Assembly (NCBI RefSeq): GCF_022919115.1 | Contig: NZ_CP095072.1 | Coordinates: forward strand, 3,968,001-4,032,000 | Length of the DNA stretch: 64,000 nt | Direction: 5' to 3' | Origin: Gracilibacillus caseinilyticus | GTDB taxonomy: Bacteria; Bacillota; Bacilli; Bacillales; Amphibacillaceae | Shown: in pieces, positions 15,296 to 22,635 of the stretch | Position numbering within the stretch: the first letter of the stretch is position 1 | Layout: each line of letters begins with the position of its first letter | Program-made: the position numbers and the translations under genes | The notes under the pieces: generated by a model | What the model was told of the DNA's origin: nothing | Database searches by the model: none | Seen by the model: only the letters and a program-made list of their open reading frames with translations

Positions 15296-15770
15296 TCCTC
15301 ATATACATAGTTACAAAATCGCCTCTTAGACAACCCTCTAAGCGAAAGTTTTTAAAATAAAATTCCCTCTCACCTATATAGTTACAAAATCACGTCTTAT
15401 TACAGTATCGAAACAAAACTTTTTTAACTTCCTCACTATACTAGTGTATTTTTTCGCCTGTTTGTTGCATACCTAACACAAACTTTTTAAAATAAATAGT
15501 TCCCTCACCTATATAGTTACAAAATAAAGGCTTATACAAGTAGTAAGAGTAAATTTCTTAAAATAAAATTACCTCTCACCTATATAGTTACAAAATCGCC
15601 TCTTATTACAGTATTGAAACCAAACTTTTTAAAATAAATAGTTCCTTCTCATATACATAGTTACAAAATCACGTCTTTGTTGCATAGTCGACCGAAACTT
15701 TTTTAACTTCCTCACTATACTAGTGTATTTTTTCGCCTCTTATACACCCAGTAAATCGAAACTTTTTCCG
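15296..15770. repeat. Seven-unit degenerate tandem array, about 70-bp period, candidate origin
   Basis: Five units share ATAGTTACAAAAT (TAG at 15308, 15379, 15514, 15585, 15658), and two variant units read CTCACTATACTAGTG (TAG at 15442, 15721). Spacings are 71, 63, 72, 71, 73 and 63. Units also share an AAACTTTTTAAAATAAAT block and CGCCTCTTA, so the period covers the whole unit, not just a core. No gene is visible in 15202-15858. Such AT-rich iterated DNA between replication genes suits an origin or a multi-operator region; neither is proven. Confidence 0.75.
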
Positions 15771-15858
15771 AAAATTTAAAAACCCCTCTATATTCTTATA
15801 CAATTTTCGCACCCTTAGTTCGGCATTTTCAGCGAAAAAAAAGAGAAGCGCCTAACTC

Positions 15859-16071
15859 TCAGCGCCTCTTCATAACAAACCGGACATATTCGAGTTGTTT
15901 TTCGTCATTTTTAACTTTGTCTATTAACGTATCCTTCACCCACTTTGGCAGCCGGTCAAACTCGCTAATTAATTCACCTAAGTAGCTTTTAACGATACCT
16001 TCCGTATTGTCTACTGGTGTTACTTTTCCGTTACTTCCGATCCAATAAAATTCGCTAAGTTGCTTTGCCAC
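15859..16071 (-). CDS. Small hypothetical protein, 70 residues
   Basis: A GTG start at 16071 is preceded by TTGGAGCG. The protein (QLSEFYWIGSNGKVTPVDNT, then a helical part LPKWVKDTLIDKVKND) is soluble and acidic/basic mixed. Not recognised. It is part of the early leftward transcript and is flanked by both repeat arrays. Confidence 0.55.
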   Translation of the reverse strand: MAKQLSEFYWIGSNGKVTPVDNTEGIVKSYLGELISEFDRLPKWVKDTLIDKVKNDEKQLEYVRFVMKRR

Positions 16072-16205
16072 AATAAAATCGCTCCAATTCTGTTAGTTTT
16101 ATTTTCGTAAGTTGCTCGTACTTTATTCCGTTCAATTTTCGGGTATACTATTTATTTCGGTTCTACGAAACCCGCTCGCATCTAAGAATAACTTGACTTA
16201 AAAGT

Positions 16206-16272
16206 AGTTGGCGCTACTTTGTTCGGATATTTGGCGCTATCCTTGTTCGGCAGTTGGCGCTGCCTTTCGATT
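16206..16272. repeat. Three 23-bp iterons (TTGGCGCT)
   Basis: TTGGCGCT occurs at 16208, 16231 and 16254, exactly 23 bp apart; the first two continue with TTGTTCGG. Equal spacing of about two helical turns is typical of iterons bound by a replication initiator or of stacked operators. They lie between two small leftward genes, just behind the divergent promoter. Confidence 0.7.
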
Positions 16273-16462
16273 AAAAAACTCTAGCGTTACTTGCTTGCTT
16301 GTATACGTGCATTAGATGCGGATTATTCTCCGCGTATTCTTGCGTAGATTCTAACTCGTTCATAAAGTCGGCTAGCTTGCGATTTTTAATTCTAACGGAG
16401 GTTATTTCCGTTTCAATCGCTTTAAGGCGGTGTAAGTAATTGTTTAGTTGGCGTAGTTGCAT
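16271..16462 (-). CDS. Small helical protein, 63 residues, first gene of the leftward transcript
   Basis: A strong ribosome site (GGAAGGAGG) precedes ATG. It is predicted all-helical (MQLRQLNNYLHRLKAIETEI). It is the first gene after the leftward promoter at 16511-16539 and so the likely earliest product when the element is induced. Family not recognised; it might be a small DNA-binding or excision protein, but no HTH is clear. Confidence 0.6.
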   Translation of the reverse strand: MQLRQLNNYLHRLKAIETEITSVRIKNRKLADFMNELESTQEYAENNPHLMHVYKQASNARVF

Positions 16463-16510
16463 TCGGTGGCCTCCTTCCGTTGTTGTGTGTGCTTGGCGGC
16501 TACAAATATA

Positions 16511-16539
16511 ACTATATCGTATAAGCGATATATCGTCAA
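16511..16539 (-). promoter_or_regulatory. Leftward early promoter with overlapping palindromic operator
   Basis: On the minus strand TTGACG, 17 bases, TATAGT: a near-consensus sigma-A promoter. The perfect palindrome CGATATATCG (16526-16535) and a second ATATCG half (16514-16519) lie in its spacer. This is where a repressor would block the leftward operon; the likely repressor is encoded just to the right. Confidence 0.75.
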
Positions 16540-16546
16540 GTAGATA

Positions 16547-16575
16547 TTGCGATATTTTTAAAAAAGAATTATAAT
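16547..16575 (+). promoter_or_regulatory. Rightward promoter of the HTH repressor gene
   Basis: TTGCGA, 17 bases, TATAAT, back to back with the leftward promoter. The transcript would start about 45 bases before the repressor ATG. Confidence 0.75.
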
Positions 16576-16627
16576 ACGGATAGTTAGCGAAATATAAACG
16601 TGAGGGAACGGAAGGGGAACGAAAGTA

Positions 16628-16873
16628 ATGTCGGATAAGTATGTATTGGAAATAAAGATAGGTAGCGAGTTAAAAAAGCGAGGCTTGACGCAAAAAGACC
16701 TGGCCGAACTAACCGGAATACGTCCTAACGCCATTTCTAACCTTGTACGAGGCTTTGTAGAAAGAATAACGATAGATCACCTTGAACGGATAGCGAAGGC
16801 CTTAGAAGTCGACGACATTAACGAATTATTAACATTACATATAGAAGAGTCGAAGGAAGAAAGCGCCAAATAA
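16628..16873 (+). CDS. XRE/YozG-type HTH repressor, 81 residues
   Basis: Single HTH domain (LTQKDLAELTGIRPNAISNL) followed by a short helical tail (DHLERIAKALEVDDINELL). Transcribed rightward, against the leftward operon, and separated from it by paired promoters with a palindromic operator: the layout of a phage-type lysogeny switch. It has a ribosome site (GGAAGGGGAACG) and its own terminator overlapping the last codons. It probably keeps the leftward operon silent. No peptidase (LexA/CI-type) domain, so induction would need an antirepressor or another signal. Confidence 0.8.
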   Translation: MSDKYVLEIKIGSELKKRGLTQKDLAELTGIRPNAISNLVRGFVERITIDHLERIAKALEVDDINELLTLHIEESKEESAK

Positions 16874-16889
16874 AGGCGCTCTTTTTTTT
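16862..16889 (+). terminator. Terminator of the repressor gene, overlapping its last codons
   Basis: AGCGCC / GGCGCT stem, 7-nt loop containing the stop codon, then eight T residues. Confidence 0.8.
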
Positions 16890-17223
16890 CGCCTAAAACT
16901 CCCGAAAAATTACAGAAATTTTTTTTCGAGTAGGGACGTTAAGCCAGGCGGAGGCATTTTCGGAGGCTTTCGCTTGAGAAGGCGCTTGCTTGGTTGCGAA
17001 GGTATTCCGATAATGGTCCGATAACTTTTCCGACCCCGATGCTACAAAATTTTAACTCAATTTTCCAGATAGCCGGCCGAAGGAAACCGCTTACATTAGG
17101 GGCGGGACTTCTCCGCTATTTCCGTCGCATTCCCGAACGATAGAGCGATCCTCCGACTGAAACGAATGTAACCTTTTGAATAAAAGCATACATACGATTT
17201 ACTATAATAACGCCGTTATTCCG
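16890..17223. other. Non-coding spacer between repressor and recombinase genes
   Basis: Over 330 bases no open frame with a credible start was found. CG-rich mosaic sequence with short direct words (GGAGGC, CCGATAA); no clear hairpin array. Confidence 0.4.
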
Positions 17224-17252
17224 TTGACCACTATTCGAATGTATGGTATTAT
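17224..17252 (+). promoter_or_regulatory. Promoter of the small tyrosine recombinase gene
   Basis: TTGACC, 17 bases, TATTAT with an extended -10 TG. It lies about 65 bases before the ATG, which has GGAAGG nine bases upstream. Confidence 0.75.
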
Positions 17253-17317
17253 ATCTATAACGAATAAAACGATACATATTAAACGTTAATGTTACGTTAC
17301 GGAAGGACGGATATATT

Positions 17318-17905
17318 ATGGCAAATACTACGGATAAAAAAGGTATGATCGTAGACGTACAACCTCTTAGAACTTCGGAGGCTATAAACGACTTTAGAGA
17401 GTCGCTTAGCTTAGCCGGTAAGAATAGCGCTCAAAGTCAGCGTAACCTTCTGCTTTTCAATATCGGCATTAATACCGGCTTACGGATCGGCGATATAGTG
17501 AAACTACGGATAGAAGACGTCAAAGGACGTTCATACCTGGTAATCCGTGAAGGTAAGACGGAAAAGACTCGTAAGGTATACCTTAATTCGATCATGGCCG
17601 ACATATCCGACTACTTGGACGGTAAACCATCGGAAGGCTGGCTTTTCCCTAGCCGTAAAGGTGACGGACATATATCGACCACACAGGCCTATAGAATACT
17701 TGCGAAGGCTGCGGAATTAATCGGACGTAAGGACATAGGAACTCACACACTCCGGAAAACTTTCGGTTATCATTACTACCGGGAAAAGAAGGACATAGCG
17801 ACGTTAATGGCGATCTTTAACCATTCGAGTCAATCCGTAACGAAAAGATATATCGGAATAACGGACGAGGAAATCGAAATAAGTCTACGTGACTTTAGCT
17901 TATAA
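17318..17905 (+). CDS. Small tyrosine recombinase (catalytic domain only), resolvase-like
   Basis: 195 residues, nearly all catalytic domain. The full set of active-site residues is seen: Arg56 (GLRIGD), a Lys near 80-84, His143 and Arg146 (HTLRKTFGYHYYR), His169 (FNHSS) and Tyr178 (KRYIG). A core-binding N-terminal domain is almost absent, as in short recombinases of Bacillus plasmids and phage-plasmids. It has its own promoter and reads away from the integrase. Likely job: resolving dimers of the excised circle or DNA inversion; not the main integrase. Inference from size and position. Confidence 0.85.
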   Translation: MANTTDKKGMIVDVQPLRTSEAINDFRESLSLAGKNSAQSQRNLLLFNIGINTGLRIGDIVKLRIEDVKGRSYLVIREGKTEKTRKVYLNSIMADISDYLDGKPSEGWLFPSRKGDGHISTTQAYRILAKAAELIGRKDIGTHTLRKTFGYHYYREKKDIATLMAIFNHSSQSVTKRYIGITDEEIEISLRDFSL

Positions 17906-18037
17906 CCGAACAATGCTGCGGAGGAACTCGCTTTCCTTCGCTTTTTTACGTAGTACGGACGTTGCCCCTCGATGTTTGGCGAGTCTGTCTGCGGTGAAGG
18001 CTTCGCCCGGTAAATATTCGGTTATATTAACGGTCAT
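17900..18037 (-). CDS. Candidate small protein, 45 residues
   Basis: An open frame starting MTVNITEYLPGEAFTADRLA and ending REF-like (KESEFLRSIVRL), with a helix-turn-helix-like run (TADRLAKHRGATSVLRKKAK). Its stop codon shares bases with the stop of the convergent recombinase gene. The ribosome site is poor (GAGTGG touching the ATG), which lowers confidence. Confidence 0.35.
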   Translation of the reverse strand: MTVNITEYLPGEAFTADRLAKHRGATSVLRKKAKESEFLRSIVRL

Positions 18038-18191
18038 CCACTCGATGAGTAACGATGCGTATACACTCCGAACACATTTCGCCTTACTATATCGTAATAT
18101 TTCCGACTTTCTTCATATGTCGTTATTTATCGTTAATCCGTCAAGTATTTATACTTTACAGTACTGTTACACATTCGGAATTACTTCGGCT

Positions 18192-18305
18192 TTATCTCCT
18201 GGAATACTTTCGGCTACATACGATACATTCGTCGGTGTAGAAGTCAAAACGATGCTTATTAAATAACCGGCAATCTAACCAGTGTCTTAAACGTCGGAAA
18301 CTCAT
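18192..18305 (-). CDS. Candidate small basic protein with CxxC, 37 residues
   Basis: Reads MSFRRLRHWLDCRLFNKHRF and ends with DECIVCSRKYSRR. A strong ribosome site (GGGAGGTGAACGG) precedes ATG, which follows the 262-residue gene by 13 bases. Three Cys, including CIVC, could bind a metal. Unknown function. Confidence 0.5.
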   Translation of the reverse strand: MSFRRLRHWLDCRLFNKHRFDFYTDECIVCSRKYSRR

Positions 18306-18318
18306 TCCGTTCACCTCC

Positions 18319-19107
18319 CTATAATTGCATTGCCTCGGACATCAACTCGTCTAACTTATTACTAAGAACTCCCGAGAAATATCCGGCTATATTCCGTATG
18401 TTCTTTCGCTTAGTCGCTTTGAACGTCTCTCTTATCGCCTGTACTGCTGCGGATATTAGTGCCGGTTGTCCTTCGGTGCTATAATATTCCGTTAACCTTA
18501 ACGGCTTTGTTTGACCGAGATACACTCCGAACAAACGGCTTACTAACGGTTGATTGTCTTCGCCTATGAACGTAGTTACTGCCTCTTTAAATGCGACGTA
18601 TGGCGATATATGACGGCTTGTTAAATACGTATTAATAGAATTATTAATAAATTGCTTATAGTGAATTGGTTGCGGAGTATTTTCGCTTTCTATCTCGTTG
18701 GGTGGCGTAACTTCTTCGGCTTTCGTTGTGGTGTCATTCTGTGGTGTCAACTGCGGTAAAATACGAATAATATTAACGGACTTCTTTCGGCTTTTGCCTC
18801 GCCAGGTTTTAACCGTCGGTAATTTCTCGATCATTCCGTAGCCTGCTAATACGTTCATACAACGGATAACTGTTCGCTTTGATTTATTTATTGCGGTTGC
18901 TATCGTTTCATATTTGGCGAAACTTACTCCGGTTATCCGAAGACTCGAACGGCCTAAGAATAACAACGTATCTACAACGGACGTTGGTTCGTCGTTGGTG
19001 CGTAGTTGCTCTATGTATGAATAGATAACATCGTCCATTTCTGCGGTTGTTTCAAAGGTTGCTAAAGGTTGTAATTCCGATAGATTGATAGTTAGGTAGC
19101 TTAGCAT
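18319..19107 (-). CDS. Winged-helix replication/regulatory protein, 262 residues
   Basis: Residues 60-115 form a helix-turn-helix/winged-helix unit (YETIATAINKSKRTVIRCMN, then GYGMIEKLPTVKT) like those of phage and plasmid replication initiators and of the helix-turn-helix proteins common on Bacillus plasmids. A Thr/Glu/Pro-rich hinge (TTTKAEEVTPPNEIESEN) leads to a helical C-terminal domain. It is transcribed toward the left, just behind the integrase gene. It may help origin melting or loading of the helicase, or act as a regulator; the DnaD fold is not clearly visible. Confidence 0.6.
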   Translation of the reverse strand: MLSYLTINLSELQPLATFETTAEMDDVIYSYIEQLRTNDEPTSVVDTLLFLGRSSLRITGVSFAKYETIATAINKSKRTVIRCMNVLAGYGMIEKLPTVKTWRGKSRKKSVNIIRILPQLTPQNDTTTKAEEVTPPNEIESENTPQPIHYKQFINNSINTYLTSRHISPYVAFKEAVTTFIGEDNQPLVSRLFGVYLGQTKPLRLTEYYSTEGQPALISAAVQAIRETFKATKRKNIRNIAGYFSGVLSNKLDELMSEAMQL

Positions 19108-19285
19108 TGCGTAATTCCTCCGATTTATGACCGGAAGAAACTAACCCTATTACAAACGTATGTTCTGTTAAATCTACATAGATTCAGAATTTTAGTACTT
19201 GCGAATTTTTAGAAATACGTTTATAATTTACTTACGTCAATAAGTGGTATCGGGGTTAATTCTCCGGTACTTCTTTTTTTTGTTT

Positions 19286-20317
19286 TTATCCTCGTTTGTT
19301 TAGCTTCATAACTGGCGAATATTGGTCATGGCTCGATCTCATTTCCGTAACGTCCATTTGTATATATCGCCTCATGGTGCGTATGTCTGCCCAGCCTCCG
19401 ATCTTTTGTAACGTGAACGGATCGCAACCGTTAAGAATCATATTCTTCGCCCAGGTGTGGCGGTAAATATGTGCAGTTACTTTCTTGCCTTCTACTCCAG
19501 CTTTTTCTGCGTGATACTTCAAACGTTTGTTAAAGTGATTAGCCTGTATCGGTTCTCCGTAAGAAGATAGGAAAATTCGATCCGTTTTGAAATGCTCTCT
19601 ATTCTCCGTTATTAACTGTAAGAGTAACTTAGAGACATGCGTCGACATCGGCACAAGTCTAGCTTTTAGATTCTTACTTCTTCCGGCCTGTATCGTAATA
19701 AACCTAGAGGCAATATCGACATCTCCGGCTCGTAAAGAAAGTAATTCTTGTATACGTAATCCGGTATCTAATAGCGTATTAATCGCTACAAAGTCTCGGA
19801 AACCTACAAACTCCCTTAAATTTGGTTGTGCTAATATTCCTTTAACTTCCTCGTCGGTTAAGGCGGTTTTTAAATCGCTCTCGTTTTCAACTCTAAGGAG
19901 TTTAACGTTCTCAACCGGATTAACTTCGATCATTCCCTCACGATATAGAAAGTTAAATAGCGCCTTTAAAGCCCTCAAGTTAATATTTATCGTTGTTTTT
20001 GCTAGTCCTATCGGTTGCTTTTCGTAGTCAATCAGCTTATGACCGCTATACTTCTGCTTGTCGTATTGTAGATAGTTAATGTAATTACGAAAGACTTCCG
20101 GCGATAATTCGTTAACATACTGAAATTCATAGTTCTCGTTTAACCATTCTTCAAAATAGCCGTACATTTTAACGTAATCTTTTAGCGTACGTTCTCGAAT
20201 TCCTTCTGCCCGTTTTCCTGCTAGTACAATGTCTAGCGCCTGGCTTCCGGTTAACTTCGGATATTCCTTAACACTTTGCGATAACTTAGTGACTCGCTTC
20301 CTCCGTTTTAATGCCAT
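19286..20317 (-). CDS. int: Tyrosine integrase of the element
   Basis: 343 residues. An N-terminal SAM-like core-binding domain (about 20-130) is followed by the catalytic domain with Arg188 (GLRIQE), Lys near 215-219, His283/Arg286 (HIYRHTWAKN), Trp309 in the second His position (GGWADI) and Tyr318 (MRRYIQ). Trp for His there is a known variant. It lies about 200 bases from the attachment site inside yutM, the normal position for an integrase. The start has AAGGAGG, buried in the hairpin at 20325-20364, so translation or transcription may be held down. Confidence 0.92.
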   Translation of the reverse strand: MALKRRKRVTKLSQSVKEYPKLTGSQALDIVLAGKRAEGIRERTLKDYVKMYGYFEEWLNENYEFQYVNELSPEVFRNYINYLQYDKQKYSGHKLIDYEKQPIGLAKTTININLRALKALFNFLYREGMIEVNPVENVKLLRVENESDLKTALTDEEVKGILAQPNLREFVGFRDFVAINTLLDTGLRIQELLSLRAGDVDIASRFITIQAGRSKNLKARLVPMSTHVSKLLLQLITENREHFKTDRIFLSSYGEPIQANHFNKRLKYHAEKAGVEGKKVTAHIYRHTWAKNMILNGCDPFTLQKIGGWADIRTMRRYIQMDVTEMRSSHDQYSPVMKLNKRG

Positions 20318-20324
20318 AAAAAAA

Positions 20325-20364
20325 GAGACCTCCTTAACGTTTTAAATTCCGTTAAGAAAGTCTC
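20325..20364 (-). terminator. Attenuator-like hairpin covering the integrase ribosome site
   Basis: On the minus strand GAGAC..TTAACG and CGTTAA..GTCTC pair around an AT-rich loop; seven T residues follow and then ATG. The AAGGAGG of the integrase lies in the 3' arm. This could end transcription just before the gene, or hide its ribosome site. Confidence 0.65.
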
Positions 20365-20470
20365 GATAGTAACCGCCCTAAATCGTGCCTATTGCGGTTG
20401 TTTTTATTCAGTTGAACAGTTATATTGCGTCTATTTTCCGTTGCAATCCTCAACCCCTGCGAAAAGTTTC

Positions 20471-20508
20471 CGTAAAGTTTACGAATTGTTTCCGTTGACG
20501 TAAACGCC
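20471..20508. repeat. Arm-type repeat, right element end
   Basis: Counterpart of 6939-6977 (AAAGTTTA, TTGTTT, GTTGACGTAA), eight bases inside the attachment repeat. Confidence 0.6.
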
Positions 20509-20516
20509 TCAAAGCC

Positions 20517-20611
20517 TTAACAGTTTTCCGGTGTTCCTTCACGCTCTTTTGCTTTAAAGGATGAACCGCATCCGCAAGAAACGATAGCATTCGGATTATC
20601 GATGGTGAATC
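20517..20611. repeat. Proximal attachment site within yutM
   Basis: 95 bp identical to 6829-6923; here it forms the 3' end of the intact yutM gene. Confidence 0.92.
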
Positions 20612-20876
20612 CGCCACCCATCATATTTTGTTTGAAATCAATGGTCGTTCCTTGGATTACATCAATGTCGAACTTCTGAATGGTTAGTGGAATACCATTT
20701 GATTCTTCGGTATGATCTAACTCTTCGTTTACATCGTAATCGAATCCAAGTGAGTAGGATAAACCACTGCACCCTCCACCTTTCACACCGAAACGAAGGC
20801 GAACTGTTTCTGCATCCTCTTCCTTCATCATTTCTTGAATCTGCATTTTTGCATTTTCTGTTATATTAATTACCAT
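20517..20876 (-). CDS. yutM: HesB/IscA-type Fe-S carrier (YutM-like); insertion target
   Basis: 119 residues from the ATG at 20876, which has AAAAAGGAG upstream; a start eight codons earlier is less likely. The three Fe-S ligands of A-type carriers are present: CSGLSY in the middle and CGCG near the end (VSCGCGSSF). Such proteins carry [4Fe-4S]/[2Fe-2S] clusters to target enzymes. The last 31 codons are the element's attachment site, so the C-terminus now comes from one copy of the repeat and the protein stays intact. Next to dapF, as in B. subtilis. Confidence 0.9.
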   Translation of the reverse strand: MVINITENAKMQIQEMMKEEDAETVRLRFGVKGGGCSGLSYSLGFDYDVNEELDHTEESNGIPLTIQKFDIDVIQGTTIDFKQNMMGGGFTIDNPNAIVSCGCGSSFKAKEREGTPENC

Positions 20877-20923
20877 AGAAAAACTCCTTTTTCTAAGCAC
20901 TTTTATTAGCTATTGTATGTTCA

Positions 20924-20952
20924 AGTATACAAACTAGCACGAATGATTTCAA
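20924..20952 (-). promoter_or_regulatory. yutM promoter
   Basis: On the minus strand TTGAAA, 17 bases, TATACT, about 45 bases before the yutM ATG. Confidence 0.65.
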
Positions 20953-20965
20953 TATTTTTGTTTAT

Positions 20966-21820
20966 TTACTGCCAGAAGAAAATGCCAGTAATGCTAGTCT
21001 CCGCTTTCCCTCTCATCCATACTCTGTTATCTTCTCTCCAGGTAATATATAAATCACCACCAGCTAAATGGACAGTGATTTCTTTAGCTTTTTCCATTGT
21101 TTGATTTAGAATAGCCGCCACAACGGATGCACATGCTCCTGTTCCGCATGCCTGTGTCACACCAGACCCACGCTCCCACACGCGGAAATGTAATTCCCGA
21201 TCATTCACTTTTTCAATAAATTCTACATTCACACTTTCTGGAAAGCGTGCATCTTTTTCAATGATCGGTCCGAGTGTTGTTAATGGTGCCTGATTTATAT
21301 CATCGACGAAAAAGACAGCATGTGGGTTCCCCATCGAAACGGTAGTAACTGCTAATTCCTGATCACTCACCACAAAAGGCTCGGCAACTACCTGCTTTAC
21401 CTCATCACCTTTCATAGGTATTGCTGAACGATTTAAAATCGGTTCTCCCATGTCTACAGTTACTTCTTCGACATAATCTTTGTCTCCGTGCACTTCGGCC
21501 GTAACATTTCCTGCTTTCGTTTCAATGGTGAAGGTTTTCTTTGATACCAGCTGATGTTCATATGCGAACTTGGCCACACAACGTAAGCCATTACCACAGT
21601 TTTTCCCTTCTGATCCATCTCTATTAAAAATGCGCATACCTACTTCTGCCTTGTCGGTGGGATGGATTAAAATAAGACCATCCGATCCGATTCCTGTATC
21701 TTTATCAGCTACAGCAATAGCCAGATCATGTAATTTTTCATCCTCAACGGGATAGTCAAAAGTATTGATAAAAATATAACTGTTACCAAGTCCATGCATT
21801 TTTGTAAAAGGTATTTCCAT
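20966..21820 (-). CDS. dapF: Diaminopimelate epimerase
   Basis: 284 residues, the usual length. The two catalytic cysteines lie in CGNGLRC and ACGTGACAS. Converts LL- to meso-diaminopimelate for lysine and peptidoglycan. It starts [13 protein letters not shown], the standard DapF opening, and the order dapF-yutM is as in B. subtilis (yutL-yutM). Reads leftward from 18 bases after yuzB. Confidence 0.95.
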   Translation of the reverse strand: MEIPFTKMHGLGNSYIFINTFDYPVEDEKLHDLAIAVADKDTGIGSDGLILIHPTDKAEVGMRIFNRDGSEGKNCGNGLRCVAKFAYEHQLVSKKTFTIETKAGNVTAEVHGDKDYVEEVTVDMGEPILNRSAIPMKGDEVKQVVAEPFVVSDQELAVTTVSMGNPHAVFFVDDINQAPLTTLGPIIEKDARFPESVNVEFIEKVNDRELHFRVWERGSGVTQACGTGACASVVAAILNQTMEKAKEITVHLAGGDLYITWREDNRVWMRGKAETSITGIFFWQ

Positions 21821-21838
21821 TATCCGCTTGCTCCCTCT

Positions 21839-22084
21839 CTATAACTGATCGATTAATTCATTATCGATATAGTCCTCTATATTTTCAAGTAACGCTTCCG
21901 GTGTATCAGCTTGTATGGGTTTACCATTGACAATTGCTACGTGATAATTACGGCATATCCCACAGTAACTTGTACAGCCATACTCTACAACATCCATATC
22001 AGGATCTGTTATTAACTGCTGACGAACCTTCTCTGTTCCCTTGGCTAAATTTTTGATACAGAAAGCTACTTTGATTCTAATCAT
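21839..22084 (-). CDS. yuzB: YuzB-like DUF1450 protein
   Basis: 81 residues with a CTSYCGIC motif and one Cys near the start (FCIKN), a thioredoxin-like small fold known as DUF1450. It ends 18 bases before dapF, so the two may be co-transcribed. Function unknown in the family; Cys-rich motif and Fe-S neighbours suggest redox or metal work. Confidence 0.85.
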   Translation of the reverse strand: MIRIKVAFCIKNLAKGTEKVRQQLITDPDMDVVEYGCTSYCGICRNYHVAIVNGKPIQADTPEALLENIEDYIDNELIDQL

Positions 22085-22281
22085 TATTATACCACACCTC
22101 TATTTTATCCAACGTCCATGCCGCCTCCATATACTATTTTTAACACACTTTTATTTACAAATAAAACGATAATCGCTAAAATAGTAGTGGAAACTTTAAT
22201 AATAAAAAGAGTGCAACCATAGATTTTTTATATAGTTGGATATATAATAGTAATGTAGTGACGAAAGGAGAGTCTCCATTC

Positions 22282-22512
22282 ATGGAACAACAATCAGAGC
22301 AAGTACAAGAAGTGTTAAATAAATTACGTCCATTCTTGTTACGAGATGGTGGCGATGTCGAACTAGTAGACGTAGAGGATGGTATCGTTCGCTTACGTTT
22401 AATGGGTGCATGTGGCAACTGTCCAAGTTCCACCATTACATTAAAAGCAGGAATCGAACGCGCCTTAATGGCAGAAGTCCCAGGCGTAACCGAAATCGAA
22501 CAGGTATTTTAA
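22282..22512 (+). CDS. yutI: NifU-like C-terminal domain Fe-S protein (YutI)
   Basis: 76 residues. The NifU C-terminal domain shows the cluster-binding CGNCPSS motif (residues about 45-51), preceded by [16 protein letters not shown]. The ATG at 22282 was chosen because AAAGGAG lies 13 bases before it; a GTG at 22258 would place that site inside the gene. Such proteins hand assembled Fe-S clusters to targets. It diverges from yuzB. Confidence 0.92.
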   Translation: MEQQSEQVQEVLNKLRPFLLRDGGDVELVDVEDGIVRLRLMGACGNCPSSTITLKAGIERALMAEVPGVTEIEQVF

Positions 22513-22522
22513 TTATACATGC

Positions 22523-22556
22523 AAAGGAGTTATCTTCGAGATAACTCCTTTTTTTA
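22523..22556 (+). terminator. Intrinsic terminator of yutI
   Basis: AAGGAGTTATCT / AGATAACTCCTT, a 3-base loop, then seven T residues. Confidence 0.9.
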
Positions 22557-22635
22557 TCATAAAAAATAGCATAATTGTCTTACCACAGACTGTGTCCACT
22601 AACTAGCAATTTTGACATTATATATAAAGCCGCTG

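Larger units (their letters stand above)
6829..20611. mobile_element. Integrated mobile element, about 13.7 kb, in the 3' end of yutM
   Basis: A 95-bp direct repeat without mismatch (6829-6923 and 20517-20611) bounds the element; the core-to-core distance is 13,688 bp. The repeat equals the last 31 codons or so of yutM, and the copy at 20517 completes that gene, so insertion leaves the Fe-S gene intact. A tyrosine integrase lies next to the yutM side. Cargo: an AEP primase, HTH regulators, a second recombinase, an HNH protein, scaffold-like proteins and a tail-tip protein. The element is richer in CG dinucleotides than its surroundings by eye (not counted). No capsid, portal, terminase or relaxase gene is seen. 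Confidence 0.92.

Noticed and set aside
15296..15770. CRISPR array
   Set aside because: The regular 70-bp period looked suggestive, but the parts between the cores are themselves repeated, core copies vary, and no cas gene is near.
17889..18266. 125-codon rightward open frame after the small recombinase
   Set aside because: It begins inside the recombinase gene in another frame, has no ribosome site and gives an unlikely protein; leftward small genes explain the region better.
6829..20611. Integrative conjugative element
   Set aside because: No relaxase, coupling protein or type IV secretion gene is present.
6829..20611. Ordinary decayed prophage
   Set aside because: Genes are intact and compact, and the att repeats are identical; only selected structural genes are present, not scattered fragments.
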